Source: Halorussus caseinilyticus (lineage in GTDB: Archaea; Halobacteriota; Halobacteria; Halobacteriales; Haladaptataceae). From it: 64,000 bases of DNA. Location of the stretch: assembly GCF_029338395.1 (NCBI RefSeq), contig NZ_CP119809.1:310001-374000 (forward strand), written 5' to 3'. The translations under genes and the position numbers were made by a program. Each line of letters starts with the position of its first letter. Position 1 is the stretch's first letter. The notes below the pieces were generated by a model that was not told the origin of the DNA, made no database searches, and saw only the letters and a program-made list of their open reading frames with translations. This document shows, piece by piece, positions 1 through 10,152 of the stretch.

Positions 1-958
1 TGTCCGCTTCCAGCGGGTCCGTCTCGCCCTCGACTTCTTCGGCGTCGGTCAGGCCGTCGCCGTCGGTGTCCTCGTTTCGTGGGTCGGTCCCGAGTTCTTC
101 CTCGCGGCTGTCGATGAGTCCGTCGCCGTCCAAATCGTTGAGTTCGACCCCGACCTGCTTGGTCTCGGTACTCCCGGACTCGGCCCACGTCGGGACGACT
201 TCCGCCGTGACCGAAACGTCACCCGACTCGTCGGGGGCGAACGTGTACGAGAACTCCACGTCCGTGGACTCGTCTTCGGCGAGCGACACCTGCTTCGTGC
301 CGACGACGCGGGACCCGACTTCGAGGGTGACGGTGGCGTTGTCCCGGAAGTCACCCGCCTTCTCCTCGTTGTAGTCGAGTCCCGCGTTCGTGTTCGACAC
401 CGTGAGTCTCGTTGTGACTTCTTCGCCGACCGTCGGCGACGACGGGAACAGCTCGAAGGTGTCCACCTCGAACTTCTCGGAACTCGACTGCTGGACCTCG
501 AACTGGACGTGGGTGTCCTCGGCGCTGTACCGCCGGTAGAAATCGACGTAGATGTAGTACCATCCCGACTCCTCTACGGTCGGGTAACTCTGTCGTTCGT
601 ACTCCTCGCTGAAGTCGTCCCATCCCCAGATGCCGATGCGCTCGGTTCCGCTCGCCGTCTCTCTGTGCAGGTAGAAGGTGTACGACTCGTCGGTCTTGAT
701 ACACCAGTCCTCGGGGACGATTGCGCTCCCCGGTTTTTCGACGTATATTTTGAACCAGCGTCCCGAGTCGGTGTTCGAACCCAACTCCACGTAGTCGCCG
801 CTCTTTATGGTCTGGGCCGCCGACTGCTCGGTCCCGCCGTCCTCGAACTGGTAGTCCTCCGAAATCTCCTCGCAGTGGGCGCTCGCTGGCGCGGGGGCGA
901 ACGCCAACGCCCCGACCAGTAGTATCACGACCAATAGGAATTCCGTTCGAAATGTCAT
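1..958 (-). CDS. Secreted protein with calcium-binding (thrombospondin type 3-like) repeats, partial
   Basis: The frame is open from an ATG at 958 to the left edge, so only the first ~319 residues are visible and no stop is seen. The N-terminus is a Sec-type signal peptide: MTFRTEF, then a hydrophobic run and an APASA-like cleavage region at about residues 20-28. Residues ~30-165 look like a beta-sandwich similar to pre-peptidase C-terminal domains. Residues ~165-265 resemble a CARDB/Ig-like adhesion module. The visible end has aspartate-rich loops (LDGDGLIDSREEELGTD, then DTDGDGLTDAEE) typical of thrombospondin type 3 calcium-binding repeats. It is probably an exported cell-surface or extracellular protein; its complete form may carry a membrane anchor outside the window. 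A TATA-like stretch on the minus strand lies between the upstream hairpin and the ATG, so it is probably transcribed separately from the giant-protein operon. The function is unknown. Confidence 0.8.
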   Translation of the reverse strand, partial: MTFRTEFLLVVILLVGALAFAPAPASAHCEEISEDYQFEDGGTEQSAAQTIKSGDYVELGSNTDSGRWFKIYVEKPGSAIVPEDWCIKTDESYTFYLHRETASGTERIGIWGWDDFSEEYERQSYPTVEESGWYYIYVDFYRRYSAEDTHVQFEVQQSSSEKFEVDTFELFPSSPTVGEEVTTRLTVSNTNAGLDYNEEKAGDFRDNATVTLEVGSRVVGTKQVSLAEDESTDVEFSYTFAPDESGDVSVTAEVVPTWAESGSTETKQVGVELNDLDGDGLIDSREEELGTDPRNEDTDGDGLTDAEEVEGETDPLEAD

Positions 959-1032
959 TATTCGGTTCTGCGAATGCAGAATATATGAGTGTTGCCGTCT
1001 AAAAAGTTAGAAATATAAACTATCTCGCCGAG

Positions 1033-1080
1033 ACACTGCGAGCGAGTCGGCGGTCTTAACCGCCGACTCGCTCGCAGTGT
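1033..1080 (-). terminator. Perfect 22-bp hairpin after the giant-protein operon
   Basis: Arms at 1033-1054 and 1059-1080 are exact reverse complements with a 4-nt loop (ctta). The hairpin begins 5 nt after the stop of the 816-aa gene. On the minus strand it is followed by a T-rich tract (TTTATATTTC, then CTTTTTAG). Position and shape fit a transcription terminator or 3'-end stabilising element for the five-gene operon, and it insulates the next gene on the same strand. The structure is seen directly; the role is inferred. Confidence 0.7.
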
Positions 1081-1085
1081 GGCGC

Positions 1086-3536
1086 TCAGACGAGCGTCCC
1101 GGCTATCAACACGTCGCGGTCGTCGTAGAGCAACGCCGCGTCGCCGTCGTTGTTCCAGACGGGTTTGTCCGCGCCCCAGTAGAGAACCGGGTCGCTGTCG
1201 GTTCCGTCGCCGGTCACGACGACGCACCAGTCGCTCGCGTCCACGACGAACTCGTCGGGGAACTCGTAGCGCCGACCCGACAGGTCCTCGACGCGCCACC
1301 CGGTGAGGTCCACCGGGTCGTCGCCGACGTTCCGGAAGGCGACGAACTCGCCGGTCAGGTTCTCGAAGTCGTCGCCCGGCGCGTCGGGTTCGACCAGACA
1401 CTCGAACGGCGAGTCGTCCGGAACCGACCCGAGGTCCGGATAGCTCTGGGTCGTGACGGGAGCGCCCTCCTCGTCGTAGACGTGAATCTCGTCCACGGCG
1501 TCGTTCCACACCGGCGCGCCGCTATTCCAGTAGAGGTCCGACTCGTCGTCGTCTCCCTCGCCGGTCCGGAGGCGCACCACGTCGCCCGCGTCGATGGTGA
1601 ACCCCTCGGGGAAGGCGTACTCGTGGCCCGCGCGGTCCGCGACGGTCCACCCGGTGAGGTCGAGCGTCCGCCCGGCGGCGTTCCGGAACGCGACGTACTC
1701 CTCGTCGAGGTTCTCGAAGGTGCCGCCCGCCGACCGTTGGCTGACGACCGCGACCGACAGCGCCCCGGTCTCGCCCGGCGGTCGCTCGGCGATAACGTCG
1801 AACTGGAGGTCACTGGACACCTCACCCGTGCCGACCGTCGCCTCGCGGCTACTCCAGAGGTGGGTCGAACCGTCGGTCCACCGGGCGTGACGGTAGCGGC
1901 GGGTGACGCGCTTGCCGGTTCTGGGCACCTCTTCCTCGGGGATGGACGCGTCTCGCTCGTCCAGAATCGCGCCCTTCGGGTCGGTGTCGTGGTCGCGGTC
2001 CGCGACCAGCATCTCGCCGCGTTCGAGGTCCGTCGCCCGGCGACCCCGCCGGACCGGAACCAGCGGATGCCAGTAGTCGGGCACGCCGGTCGAGAGTCGA
2101 TAGGCCCAGTCCGCGTCGGTCGTCGGTTGGACCGGCGCGTCGGCCGCTTTCCCGGCGGCCTGCTGGCTCTGTTCGTGGCGGTCGAGTCGCGTTCCGAGCG
2201 GTCCTTCGACGGCTTCCTCCAGCGCCCACGCCACGTTCGCGCCCTCGTCGCGGGCGAACGTCACCGTCTCCACCGGGTCGGTCTCCAGCGACTCCGTGAC
2301 GGTCGGCGGCAAAAAGAGGCTTCGCTCCACGTCGTTGCCCGCTTGGAAGGTGAAGTCGAACAGTCGCCACGAGTCGCCGATGCCCGCGGTCGGACGCACC
2401 TCGGTCTCCCGGCCGAAGGTGTCGGTCACGGTCAGGTCCTCGACGGTCGCCAGCGTCCCGACGGGCAACTCGACGGGGACCCGGAACCAGTCGGCACCCG
2501 ACACCAGCGCGTACTCCGCCAGCAGGAGCCGCGAGATGTCCTCCGCGGCGGCATCGACGTTCGGGACGTTGACCTCGCCGTCCTCGAACGCCCACCAGCG
2601 ACGGGCGGGCATCCCGCCGAACCGGACCGGCGTCGGCCGGGTCGCGGTCGTCACCGTCTCGGTCTCGGGGACCGCGGCGTCCTCGGGCGGTTCGGGCGGC
2701 GACCCCTTCCGGGCCGCGAAGTCGTACCAGTCGAGTCCGCCGCCCTCGTAGGCTTCGACCGAGAGACTCCGCCGGTCGCTGTCGCTCCCGGCGGCTACCT
2801 CGAACTCGTACTCCAGTCGTTCGGGGTCCCACGCGTCGGCCTCGCCGTCGGGTTCGGAGTACACCTCGCCGTACCACTCCCGGAACTCGCTCACGGCGTC
2901 GAGGTACGACTGGTCGTAGCCGTCGTCGGTCTCCAGCGACTCGTTGGGGAGCGGAAGCGGCCCGCTCAGGCCCATCTCGGCCTTCGTGAGGACGTGATAG
3001 AGTCGGTCGCCGTCGAGCGCCCGACCCGAGACGACCGCGGCGAACCGCTCGCCCTCGGCGTCCAAGTCCTCGTCGGGTACGTCGAGCAACAGGCTGTCCA
3101 CCTCGTCGTAGGCGTCGAGCGCCGGTGCGTCCGCGAAGTCGGCCGCCGCGTAGTCGAACGACTCGTCGTGGGTCGCCAGCAGGCGCAGGAACTGCGCGCC
3201 CGCGTCGGCGGCGTCCCGGAGGTTCCGGTCGGGGTCGTCGAACCGGCGACTCACTCGCTCGCGCTCGGCCAGCACCTCCAGCGGCGGCGACTCCGGCGTG
3301 TACGCGCCGGAGTCGCGCCCGCGTTCGTCGCCGAAGCCGTAGGCCGTGACCGGCCGTCGGCGGACCGAGAGGTCCACCCGTATCGGCGACCCGGCGTCAA
3401 CGCCGTCGAACTCGCCGAGTTGCCACTGTCTCGCCAGCGACCACGCCGGGTCGTGGACCGACGCCCGGAGGCTACCGGCGAGTCGTTCGTCTCGGGTGCG
3501 AGGCTCCAGTCGTCGCCACGTCGTCGTAGATTCCAT
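1086..3536 (-). CDS. 816-aa protein with two C-terminal lamin-tail domains (giant operon, gene 5)
   Basis: This is the last gene of the five-gene operon. The upstream stop TGA is followed after one base by this ATG, and the upstream coding end supplies an AGGAGGT Shine-Dalgarno about 6 nt before it. There is no signal peptide and no membrane segment. The N-terminal ~600 residues are a conserved-looking unknown region, with SVHDPAWSLARQWQLGEFDG near residue 27 and an acidic middle. I recall similar ARQWQ-GEF N-termini in uncharacterised bacterial proteins. The C-terminus holds two tandem lamin-tail domains at about residues 607-705 and 724-816. Each starts FENL and has the pattern vAFRN, then DLTGW, then a Y-FP segment, and a late LYW motif. 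Lamin-tail domains are Ig-like folds often found in secreted or surface-associated microbial proteins. The function is unknown; a structural or binding subunit is plausible. Confidence 0.85.
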   Translation of the reverse strand: MESTTTWRRLEPRTRDERLAGSLRASVHDPAWSLARQWQLGEFDGVDAGSPIRVDLSVRRRPVTAYGFGDERGRDSGAYTPESPPLEVLAERERVSRRFDDPDRNLRDAADAGAQFLRLLATHDESFDYAAADFADAPALDAYDEVDSLLLDVPDEDLDAEGERFAAVVSGRALDGDRLYHVLTKAEMGLSGPLPLPNESLETDDGYDQSYLDAVSEFREWYGEVYSEPDGEADAWDPERLEYEFEVAAGSDSDRRSLSVEAYEGGGLDWYDFAARKGSPPEPPEDAAVPETETVTTATRPTPVRFGGMPARRWWAFEDGEVNVPNVDAAAEDISRLLLAEYALVSGADWFRVPVELPVGTLATVEDLTVTDTFGRETEVRPTAGIGDSWRLFDFTFQAGNDVERSLFLPPTVTESLETDPVETVTFARDEGANVAWALEEAVEGPLGTRLDRHEQSQQAAGKAADAPVQPTTDADWAYRLSTGVPDYWHPLVPVRRGRRATDLERGEMLVADRDHDTDPKGAILDERDASIPEEEVPRTGKRVTRRYRHARWTDGSTHLWSSREATVGTGEVSSDLQFDVIAERPPGETGALSVAVVSQRSAGGTFENLDEEYVAFRNAAGRTLDLTGWTVADRAGHEYAFPEGFTIDAGDVVRLRTGEGDDDESDLYWNSGAPVWNDAVDEIHVYDEEGAPVTTQSYPDLGSVPDDSPFECLVEPDAPGDDFENLTGEFVAFRNVGDDPVDLTGWRVEDLSGRRYEFPDEFVVDASDWCVVVTGDGTDSDPVLYWGADKPVWNNDGDAALLYDDRDVLIAGTLV

Positions 3537-3537
3537 C

Positions 3538-6500
3538 TCAGTTACCTCCTAGCAGGTCGGTCAGGTCGACCGAAACCGTCCGCGGGTCGGCGGGACCGTC
3601 CACGCCGTCGCGGGCGTAGGTCAGCGCGGGCAGGACGTGCCCGAGGTCCCGCAACGTCGCGGCGTCCACCGCGCGGGACCGCGCCAGCGCCATGGTCTCG
3701 GACACCACGTCGGCGAGCGCGTCCACCGACCATCCGTCGCGGTTCGGCGGTGCCGCCAGTAGCATCGACTGGGGCGCTTGGTTCGTCGGCCGGTCGTGCT
3801 GGAAGGCCACGCCGGTCGTCTCGGACTCGTCGGGCACCGACTCGACCCACTCGTCCACGAACAGTCCGGCCACCGGACGCCCCCCGTGGCCGGTCGCGGC
3901 GTGGGTCACGAGCGACAACCGACCCGCCGGTCGCCGGTCGTCCCACGCCTCGGGCAGGCCCACCCAGTCGTCGTCCTTGACGTAGGGGAGTTGGCCGACC
4001 CGAAGCCGGGAACCGCGCTGTTCGGCGTCGAAAGTGGCCGACGGCCCGGCGAGGGCCTCGGCGCTGGCGAACGCCCGGCCCAGCGTCTCCGGAGCGTCCC
4101 GGACGGTGGCGTTTCGCCGGAACCACGTCTCGACCGCTAGCGGGTTCCGCTCGCGGTTCTGGAGCGAGTCGCTGTGGGACACCGACAGCGCCGACCCGAG
4201 TTCGGTCGGGTTCGTCGGCGCGAACGGCGCGAGGACGGTGAACGACTCCTCGAAGACGGTCTCGATGCGCGCGAGTTCGGTCTCGGCGTCCGGGTCGGCC
4301 GCTCCGCTGTCGGCGGGCGCGTCGGCCAGTCGCGCCGACACCTCGTCGGCCACCGCCGCGGCCTGCCGCGTCAGCGTCTCTCGGGCGTCCTCGCCGTAGC
4401 CGGTGGCGACCTGCGGAACGCTCGCGCCGACGCCGAAGTGCGACGCCGCCATCAGCGCGTCCCGGACGGTCTCGAACGTCCCGAGTCGGAACCCGGAGAC
4501 CGCGGCGCTGGCGGTCCCGGTCAGGGCGTCGAGGTCCCGGAGCGACGACGCCGCACTGCCCAGTGCGGCGTCCAGTGTCTGCTCGACCGCGGCGTCCTCT
4601 CGGTCGGCAACTCGGCCGAGCGCGTCCCCGAGTTCGCTCAGTTCCTCGCTCTCGTAGGCCAGCAGGTCAGTTCCCGCGCCGGACGCGAGCGCTTCGACCG
4701 CATCCAGCAGGTCCCGCCACGCTCCGGCCGAGAGGTCCTCGTGGTCGAACCCCGGCAGTGCGACCGGCGGGAGCGCCAGCAGGTCGTCCACGTCGTCGGT
4801 CAGGTCGGCGGGCCACGCGTCGTCCCAGTCGTCGCGCTGGCGGACCGCCGACCAGTCGATTTCGGCGTCGAGAGTCCGCAGAGGTCCGAAGTCGGTCCGG
4901 GCCAGCGCCTCCCGGAGCGGTCGGGCGGCGTCTCCGACTCGCCGGAGCGTCCGGGCCGTCTCGGCGAACGCCGTCAGCGCCGGGACCGACACCGGGCCGA
5001 CGCCCGGCGCGACCGAGGGCGTCTCTTCGACCGACGAGACGACGGTCCCGGACTGCTGGCCGACGGTCCCGTTCGGGCCGTGGACCGTCACCGAGAACGC
5101 GGTTCCTTCCGGCACCGCGCTCAGGTCGAAGTCGGCGGCGAACCTGCCGCCCCGTTCGACCGTCACGTCCGCCGACAGGAGCAGTGGCTGACTTCCCGAC
5201 GCCCGGAGACGGACGCCCAGTTCGGTGCCCTGCTCGGCCGCGACCACGCCCTCGACGGTGGCGTCGGCGGTCGGTTCGAGTCGGACCTCGCCATCGACCG
5301 TCGCCAGCGAGACCAGTCCGGCCGCCAGCGCGTCGGCGAGGCGACCGACCGCCGCCCGGACCGCCGCCGAGTCCACGCCGTCGAGGTCGGCCGCGAGTCC
5401 GTCGAGGGTCACGTCGCTCGGCGGGAGCGCGGCCACCGCATCGCCGACCGCATCCAACCCGGTCAGGTCGTCGCGGCCGTCCTCGTCCGGTTCGAGGACC
5501 GCCAGCGTCCGCCCGAGGTCGGCGTCCGCCCCGGCGAGTTTCCCGACGACGGCGTTCGCCCGCGTCCGGAGCGCGTCGGCGTCCCGGTTCCGTCCGCCCG
5601 CCGACGCCGGTTCCCGGAGGTCGCGGGCGTCGGCGGGTCGTCCGGTCGAAACGAGGTCGCTCGCGGGTTCGACGGCCGCCAGCACCTCGCCGAAACTCAC
5701 GAGACCGTCGAGCGAAGACAGGCCGTCGAGGGTCCTAACGTCGTGGTCCCACTCCGAGACCGCCCGGAAGGTGAGTTCGACCGTCGCGTTCTCGGGCAGT
5801 CCGCGCTCGCGGGCGAGGTGATAGCGGACGCGCTGTTCGAGTTCCGACTGCTGTGCCTCGACGCCGCCCTCCACGACCGCGAGCAGGTCCAGCGGCGACA
5901 GGCCGAGGTCGGCCAGCGTGACGCCGTATCCGCCCTCCGAGACGACAGCGCCCTCGTCGTCGCGGACCTCGTAGGTGCAGGCACAGGCGACCGTCGCGGG
6001 GTCGGGGAGCAGGTCGGCGACCCACGCGTCCAGATTCGGTTCCGCCGTCGCCCGGACCTGCCGGTGGGTCGTCGGCCACGCCTCGGGCGACTCGGGGTCG
6101 CTGTCGCCGAACAGCACCAGCATTCGGTGGGTGACGCCGGTGGCGCTCCGGGGCGTCTCCACCACGTCTATCTCCGGGGGCGCTTCGCCGCGGGCCAGCG
6201 CGTCGAGCGAGGCCCCCGAGCGCATCGACCGGCCCTGAAGCAACTGGTGGACGCTCTCTGCTGTCAGCAGGTCTTTCACGGCGTCGATGGTGTCGTGGAT
6301 GTCGTCCAGAATTAGCTGGACTGCGTTGTACGCCGCGGGGTCGGACTCCTCGTCGGGAAGCGTCTGACCGGTCGGCGACCCATCGACGCTCCGGCCCCAC
6401 GGAATCCCGTCGTCGCGCCACGTCCGATAGAGCGCGAGTCCGTCCACGACATCTCGGGACGCCGCTTCGGTCGGCGTCCCGCCGTCGCCCTCGCGGGCTT

Positions 6501-9500
6501 GCTTGCCAGCGACCGGAGGTTCGAGTGCCCGGAACTCCCGGAGGTACTTGTCGAGGTCCGGCGGGGAGTCGGTCTCTCGGAGTCGGCGCTCGAAGCGATA
6601 GCCCAGTAGCGTCCCGAGGGGTTCGCCCGCCCGGACCGTCTCGACGACCTCCATCGCGGCCCGGACTCGCTCGGGAGAGAGGTCGAGGTCCAGCAAGTCC
6701 GCGCGCTCGTCCTCGAAGGCCAGACTCCCGTTCCGCAGGACCGCGCCGGTCGTCGCGTGTTCTATCGAGGGCGCGTGGAGGTAACCCTCCGAGTCGGGGT
6801 CGTCGGTCTTGGCGATGTCGGTGACGTACCCCCACCCGCCGACGTAGAGACCGGAGTCGCCCTCGGCGGTCTGGTGGTCGCGAACGTCGTCCAGACGCCG
6901 GGTCGCTATCGAGGTGGCCCACGCGTCGAGTCGGTTGCTCGCCAAGTCCAGCGTCTCGGTCAGCAGTCGCTCGGCGGTCTCCGGGTCGAAGTCGCGCTTT
7001 TGGATGTACCGGAGGCTGTCGGTGTGGGCCTGCAACTGCGGCGAGACGGCGGATTCGGGGTCGCTGGCCCGAACCCGGTCGAGGGCTTCGACGTAGTTAT
7101 CGTCCTCCGACACCGCCGGATGCTCGGCGAGCGTCGAGGGAACCGGGTCGTAGAGTCGCTGGACGATGCCCTCGTCGCCGTGGCCGTAGCGTTCTGGTTC
7201 GGGGACGAGTCTCCAGACCTCGCCCGACAGCAGGCGGTCGATGTCGGTCCGGCCGTCGTCGTAGAGGTGGCCGAGTCGGACCCGAGCGGCCGCGTACTCC
7301 TGTAGCGTGGCGTAGTAGAGCAACGCCTGCAGGAGCGACCCGAACTCCTGCCCGACGAACTCGAACCGGTCGCGGGCGTCGCCGAGCGGCGACTCGTCGA
7401 TAACGTCCACGAGTTCCGGGCCGGGGTCGGCGACGGCGAGCGACTCGAACGACGACCCCAGAAGCGCGTCGAGAAAGGGGTCCAAGTCGTCGCTCACCAG
7501 CGGGTCGATGGGTTCGCTCTCCGGCCCCCACAGCAGAGTCTCGGCGACTCGCGGGACCGTCGTCTGCGACCCGCCGAGCGCCTTCTCCACGTAGTCGATT
7601 CCGACCGACTGCTTCACGCTCCGGATTGCCTTCTCGATGTCGGCGGCGAGTCCGTGGTCCTCGGTGGCGTCGGTGAGCAGTTCGCTCCCGTACTGCGCGC
7701 GGGTCCGGTAGCCGACGCTCGTGGCGTCGAGGCTCAGTATCTCGAGCAGGTCCTCGACGGGAGACCACCCGTCGGCCACGTCGTCCAAGACGGTCACGTC
7801 GTCGCTCGACCGCTCCCACACCGGCCGGAGCGCGCGAACGATGTCCACGAGGTCCGAAAGCACGTCGAGGTCCGGGAAGCGCCGGGAGTCGCCCGCCCCG
7901 AGAAGTTCGTCGTCGCCGTCGCCCGCCAGCGACAGCTCCCGCCAGCGAGACCCGTCGAGGCTCGTCGCCGGGAGGACGCCGTAGGGTTGGTCGCCGACGC
8001 GGAGCGTCGGCAGGGGTCCCCGGCCCCGGACGTACTCCACGAAGTGGTCGCGGTAGGCTCCGAGCCACGTCAGCAGTGCCTCGTAGTCGAGGTTGCCGCC
8101 GTTGCCCTCGGCCACCGCGGGAGCCAGCATGTGCGGGACGTAGTAGCCCCACGTCGCCGACCAGAGCGCCTGATTGAACTGTCTGGCGTCGCGTTGCTCA
8201 ATGGCGTCGGCACCCGGAACGTGACCGAAGACGTGTTCGCGCGACTCGTCGCCGAGTTGCTCGGGGTCGAGTCCGAGCAGTCTGGCGGCCTTCGCGCCGT
8301 CGGTGCCCGGCCGGGCGAGCGACGGGCCACACTCGACGGCCACCCCGTCCGACCGGGTTCCGCTCGCGCTGGGCGAACTCCCGGCGCTCGCTTCGCCCGT
8401 GTTGTTGGTCGCCGTTCCCTGTTCGAGAAACGACAGGCCGTCGGTGAACCGGTGGGCGTCGAGCAGGTCGCCGACCGACTCCGCGGACGCCGCGGCGGTC
8501 ATCGAGGACTTCACGCCGACCACGACGATGGAGTCGATTCCGTCTCGGGCCTCCTGCTCGGAGAGTTCGGTTTCGAGGGCCATGCCGATTCGCTCGGCCG
8601 CCTCGAAGTCCACGGTCCAGTCGGGCGCACCCGTGGCGTCCGCGCCGTCCGTGTCGGTCCTCGGGTCGGGTCCCGGACCGACCGGGAGCGGTTCCCGAAT
8701 GGCCTCTCCCTCGACGGTTCGCACTTCGTCGCCGAGGTCCACGACGGCGACCCAGCGGTCCGGCAGGAGTCGGGCGCGCGGCGGTCTGGTCCACGCCGCG
8801 GGCAGGGTCGGCACGTCGTCGCCGAGCGCCGAGAACGCGACCGAATCGAGGTGCGCCGGGGCTATCGGGCCGCCGAGCAGGTCGTCGGCCTGCGGCGGTG
8901 CTGTCGCTCGCTTCACCCACGCCGCGCGGTTCTCGTCGAACCGCTCGACCAGCGCGTTCCACGCCCGGCGCAGGACCGCCTCGTGTCGGTCGTCGGCGCT
9001 CTCGGGGAGCGACGACAGGTCCACGTCGTCAAGCAGGTCGGACTCGCCGACGTTGCCGAGTTCGGCGTCGAGGAGACTCGTCGGCACATCGTGGGCGGCC
9101 CACCAGACGCGCTCCCAGAATCGCCTGCCCGCCGCGCGTTCGGCCGCCGTGAGACCGCGCTCGTGGGTATCGACGTGAACGTCGTCGGGGTAGACCCGAA
9201 TCTGGAGTCGGCAGTCGCCCCACGAGTCGGCCGGAGTGAATCGCGTTTCCAGTTGCACCGGGAGCATCAACACCGGTTGGAGCGGGTCGGCCAGTGTCGC
9301 GAGCGCAGTCGTCGCGTCGTCGGGGTAGGACTCGACCGTCGCCGAGAGGTCGGCGTTGAGTCGGTAGGTCAGGTCGTCGGCGAGCGACTGGGCGGCCGAC
9401 ACGTCGGCCCGGAACGCCGCGACCTGCTCGCGGGCCGACGAAACGGGACCGTCGTTCAGTCCGGACCCGAGGGTCGCCGCCCGCTCGCCGATGGCCTCGT

Positions 9501-10152
9501 CGTGGTCGCTCTCGAAGGCCGACTCCACCCCTCGGAGTTCGGTCTCGAACGCCTCGCCGTCGTCGGTCTCGAAGGCGTCCTCCAGCGCGGCCACGCCGTC
9601 GGCCGCCCCGTCTCGGTACGTGGTCCCGAACAGTCGCGGCAGGTGGGCGGTGTACTGCTCGATTGCCTCCCGGCGGTCGGCGGGGTAGTCGTCGAGTCGG
9701 TCCACGGCGTCCTCGTAGGCGTCCCGGTCGTCGGCCTCGAACGCGTCCCGGACGGCCGCGGCCGCCTCCCTCGGGTCGGCGTCCCGGACCTGCCAGCGGG
9801 CGTCGAGCGCGGCGTCGAGTCGTCGCTCGACCGTCGCCGCCGCGAGGTCCGCGAAGGGTTTCCGGAGGTCGGCGAGGGCGGCGTCGAACGCCGCCCGGTT
9901 GTAGGTCCCGAAGGCGACCCGCATCTCGGCGCACAGCCAGTCGAACTCCGCGAGCTGGAACTGCTCGAACGTCGCGCGAGCGCGGTCGGCTACGTGGCTC
10001 GGTTGGGGTGCGTCCGCTTCCGGGTCGCTCGCTGACCGTTCTACGGCGTCGGTCAGGTCGGCGAGGACCGCCGCCCCGGACCGGACTTCGGTCTCGACGC
10101 GGGCCAGTCGCTCGCGGGTCTCGGCGAGTCGGGACTGTCGGTCGGTACTCAT
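3538..10152 (-). CDS. Giant 2204-aa conserved protein of unknown function (giant operon, gene 4)
   Basis: This is the largest gene in the window. The ATG at 10152 is preceded by GGAGG and follows the upstream gene after 91 bp. No signal peptide or membrane helix is visible. Residues 1-~290 are mostly charged, alanine-rich helix. From ~295 there is a core containing LPVQLETRF, RIRVYPDDVHVDTHE-like, EQGTATNNT and RVGDQPYGVLPA motifs. Related motifs occur, from memory, in uncharacterised giant bacterial proteins. Around residues 1630-1710 is an Ig-like or carboxypeptidase-regulatory-like beta segment. The C-terminal ~150 residues contain DEWVESVPDESETTGVAFQHD followed by APQSMLLAAPPN. No nuclease, protease or ATPase signature was recognised. 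Size, lack of export signals and coupling to four other large genes suggest a scaffold of a multiprotein assembly. This is inference. Confidence 0.8.
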   Translation of the reverse strand: MSTDRQSRLAETRERLARVETEVRSGAAVLADLTDAVERSASDPEADAPQPSHVADRARATFEQFQLAEFDWLCAEMRVAFGTYNRAAFDAALADLRKPFADLAAATVERRLDAALDARWQVRDADPREAAAAVRDAFEADDRDAYEDAVDRLDDYPADRREAIEQYTAHLPRLFGTTYRDGAADGVAALEDAFETDDGEAFETELRGVESAFESDHDEAIGERAATLGSGLNDGPVSSAREQVAAFRADVSAAQSLADDLTYRLNADLSATVESYPDDATTALATLADPLQPVLMLPVQLETRFTPADSWGDCRLQIRVYPDDVHVDTHERGLTAAERAAGRRFWERVWWAAHDVPTSLLDAELGNVGESDLLDDVDLSSLPESADDRHEAVLRRAWNALVERFDENRAAWVKRATAPPQADDLLGGPIAPAHLDSVAFSALGDDVPTLPAAWTRPPRARLLPDRWVAVVDLGDEVRTVEGEAIREPLPVGPGPDPRTDTDGADATGAPDWTVDFEAAERIGMALETELSEQEARDGIDSIVVVGVKSSMTAAASAESVGDLLDAHRFTDGLSFLEQGTATNNTGEASAGSSPSASGTRSDGVAVECGPSLARPGTDGAKAARLLGLDPEQLGDESREHVFGHVPGADAIEQRDARQFNQALWSATWGYYVPHMLAPAVAEGNGGNLDYEALLTWLGAYRDHFVEYVRGRGPLPTLRVGDQPYGVLPATSLDGSRWRELSLAGDGDDELLGAGDSRRFPDLDVLSDLVDIVRALRPVWERSSDDVTVLDDVADGWSPVEDLLEILSLDATSVGYRTRAQYGSELLTDATEDHGLAADIEKAIRSVKQSVGIDYVEKALGGSQTTVPRVAETLLWGPESEPIDPLVSDDLDPFLDALLGSSFESLAVADPGPELVDVIDESPLGDARDRFEFVGQEFGSLLQALLYYATLQEYAAARVRLGHLYDDGRTDIDRLLSGEVWRLVPEPERYGHGDEGIVQRLYDPVPSTLAEHPAVSEDDNYVEALDRVRASDPESAVSPQLQAHTDSLRYIQKRDFDPETAERLLTETLDLASNRLDAWATSIATRRLDDVRDHQTAEGDSGLYVGGWGYVTDIAKTDDPDSEGYLHAPSIEHATTGAVLRNGSLAFEDERADLLDLDLSPERVRAAMEVVETVRAGEPLGTLLGYRFERRLRETDSPPDLDKYLREFRALEPPVAGKQAREGDGGTPTEAASRDVVDGLALYRTWRDDGIPWGRSVDGSPTGQTLPDEESDPAAYNAVQLILDDIHDTIDAVKDLLTAESVHQLLQGRSMRSGASLDALARGEAPPEIDVVETPRSATGVTHRMLVLFGDSDPESPEAWPTTHRQVRATAEPNLDAWVADLLPDPATVACACTYEVRDDEGAVVSEGGYGVTLADLGLSPLDLLAVVEGGVEAQQSELEQRVRYHLARERGLPENATVELTFRAVSEWDHDVRTLDGLSSLDGLVSFGEVLAAVEPASDLVSTGRPADARDLREPASAGGRNRDADALRTRANAVVGKLAGADADLGRTLAVLEPDEDGRDDLTGLDAVGDAVAALPPSDVTLDGLAADLDGVDSAAVRAAVGRLADALAAGLVSLATVDGEVRLEPTADATVEGVVAAEQGTELGVRLRASGSQPLLLSADVTVERGGRFAADFDLSAVPEGTAFSVTVHGPNGTVGQQSGTVVSSVEETPSVAPGVGPVSVPALTAFAETARTLRRVGDAARPLREALARTDFGPLRTLDAEIDWSAVRQRDDWDDAWPADLTDDVDDLLALPPVALPGFDHEDLSAGAWRDLLDAVEALASGAGTDLLAYESEELSELGDALGRVADREDAAVEQTLDAALGSAASSLRDLDALTGTASAAVSGFRLGTFETVRDALMAASHFGVGASVPQVATGYGEDARETLTRQAAAVADEVSARLADAPADSGAADPDAETELARIETVFEESFTVLAPFAPTNPTELGSALSVSHSDSLQNRERNPLAVETWFRRNATVRDAPETLGRAFASAEALAGPSATFDAEQRGSRLRVGQLPYVKDDDWVGLPEAWDDRRPAGRLSLVTHAATGHGGRPVAGLFVDEWVESVPDESETTGVAFQHDRPTNQAPQSMLLAAPPNRDGWSVDALADVVSETMALARSRAVDAATLRDLGHVLPALTYARDGVDGPADPRTVSVDLTDLLGGN

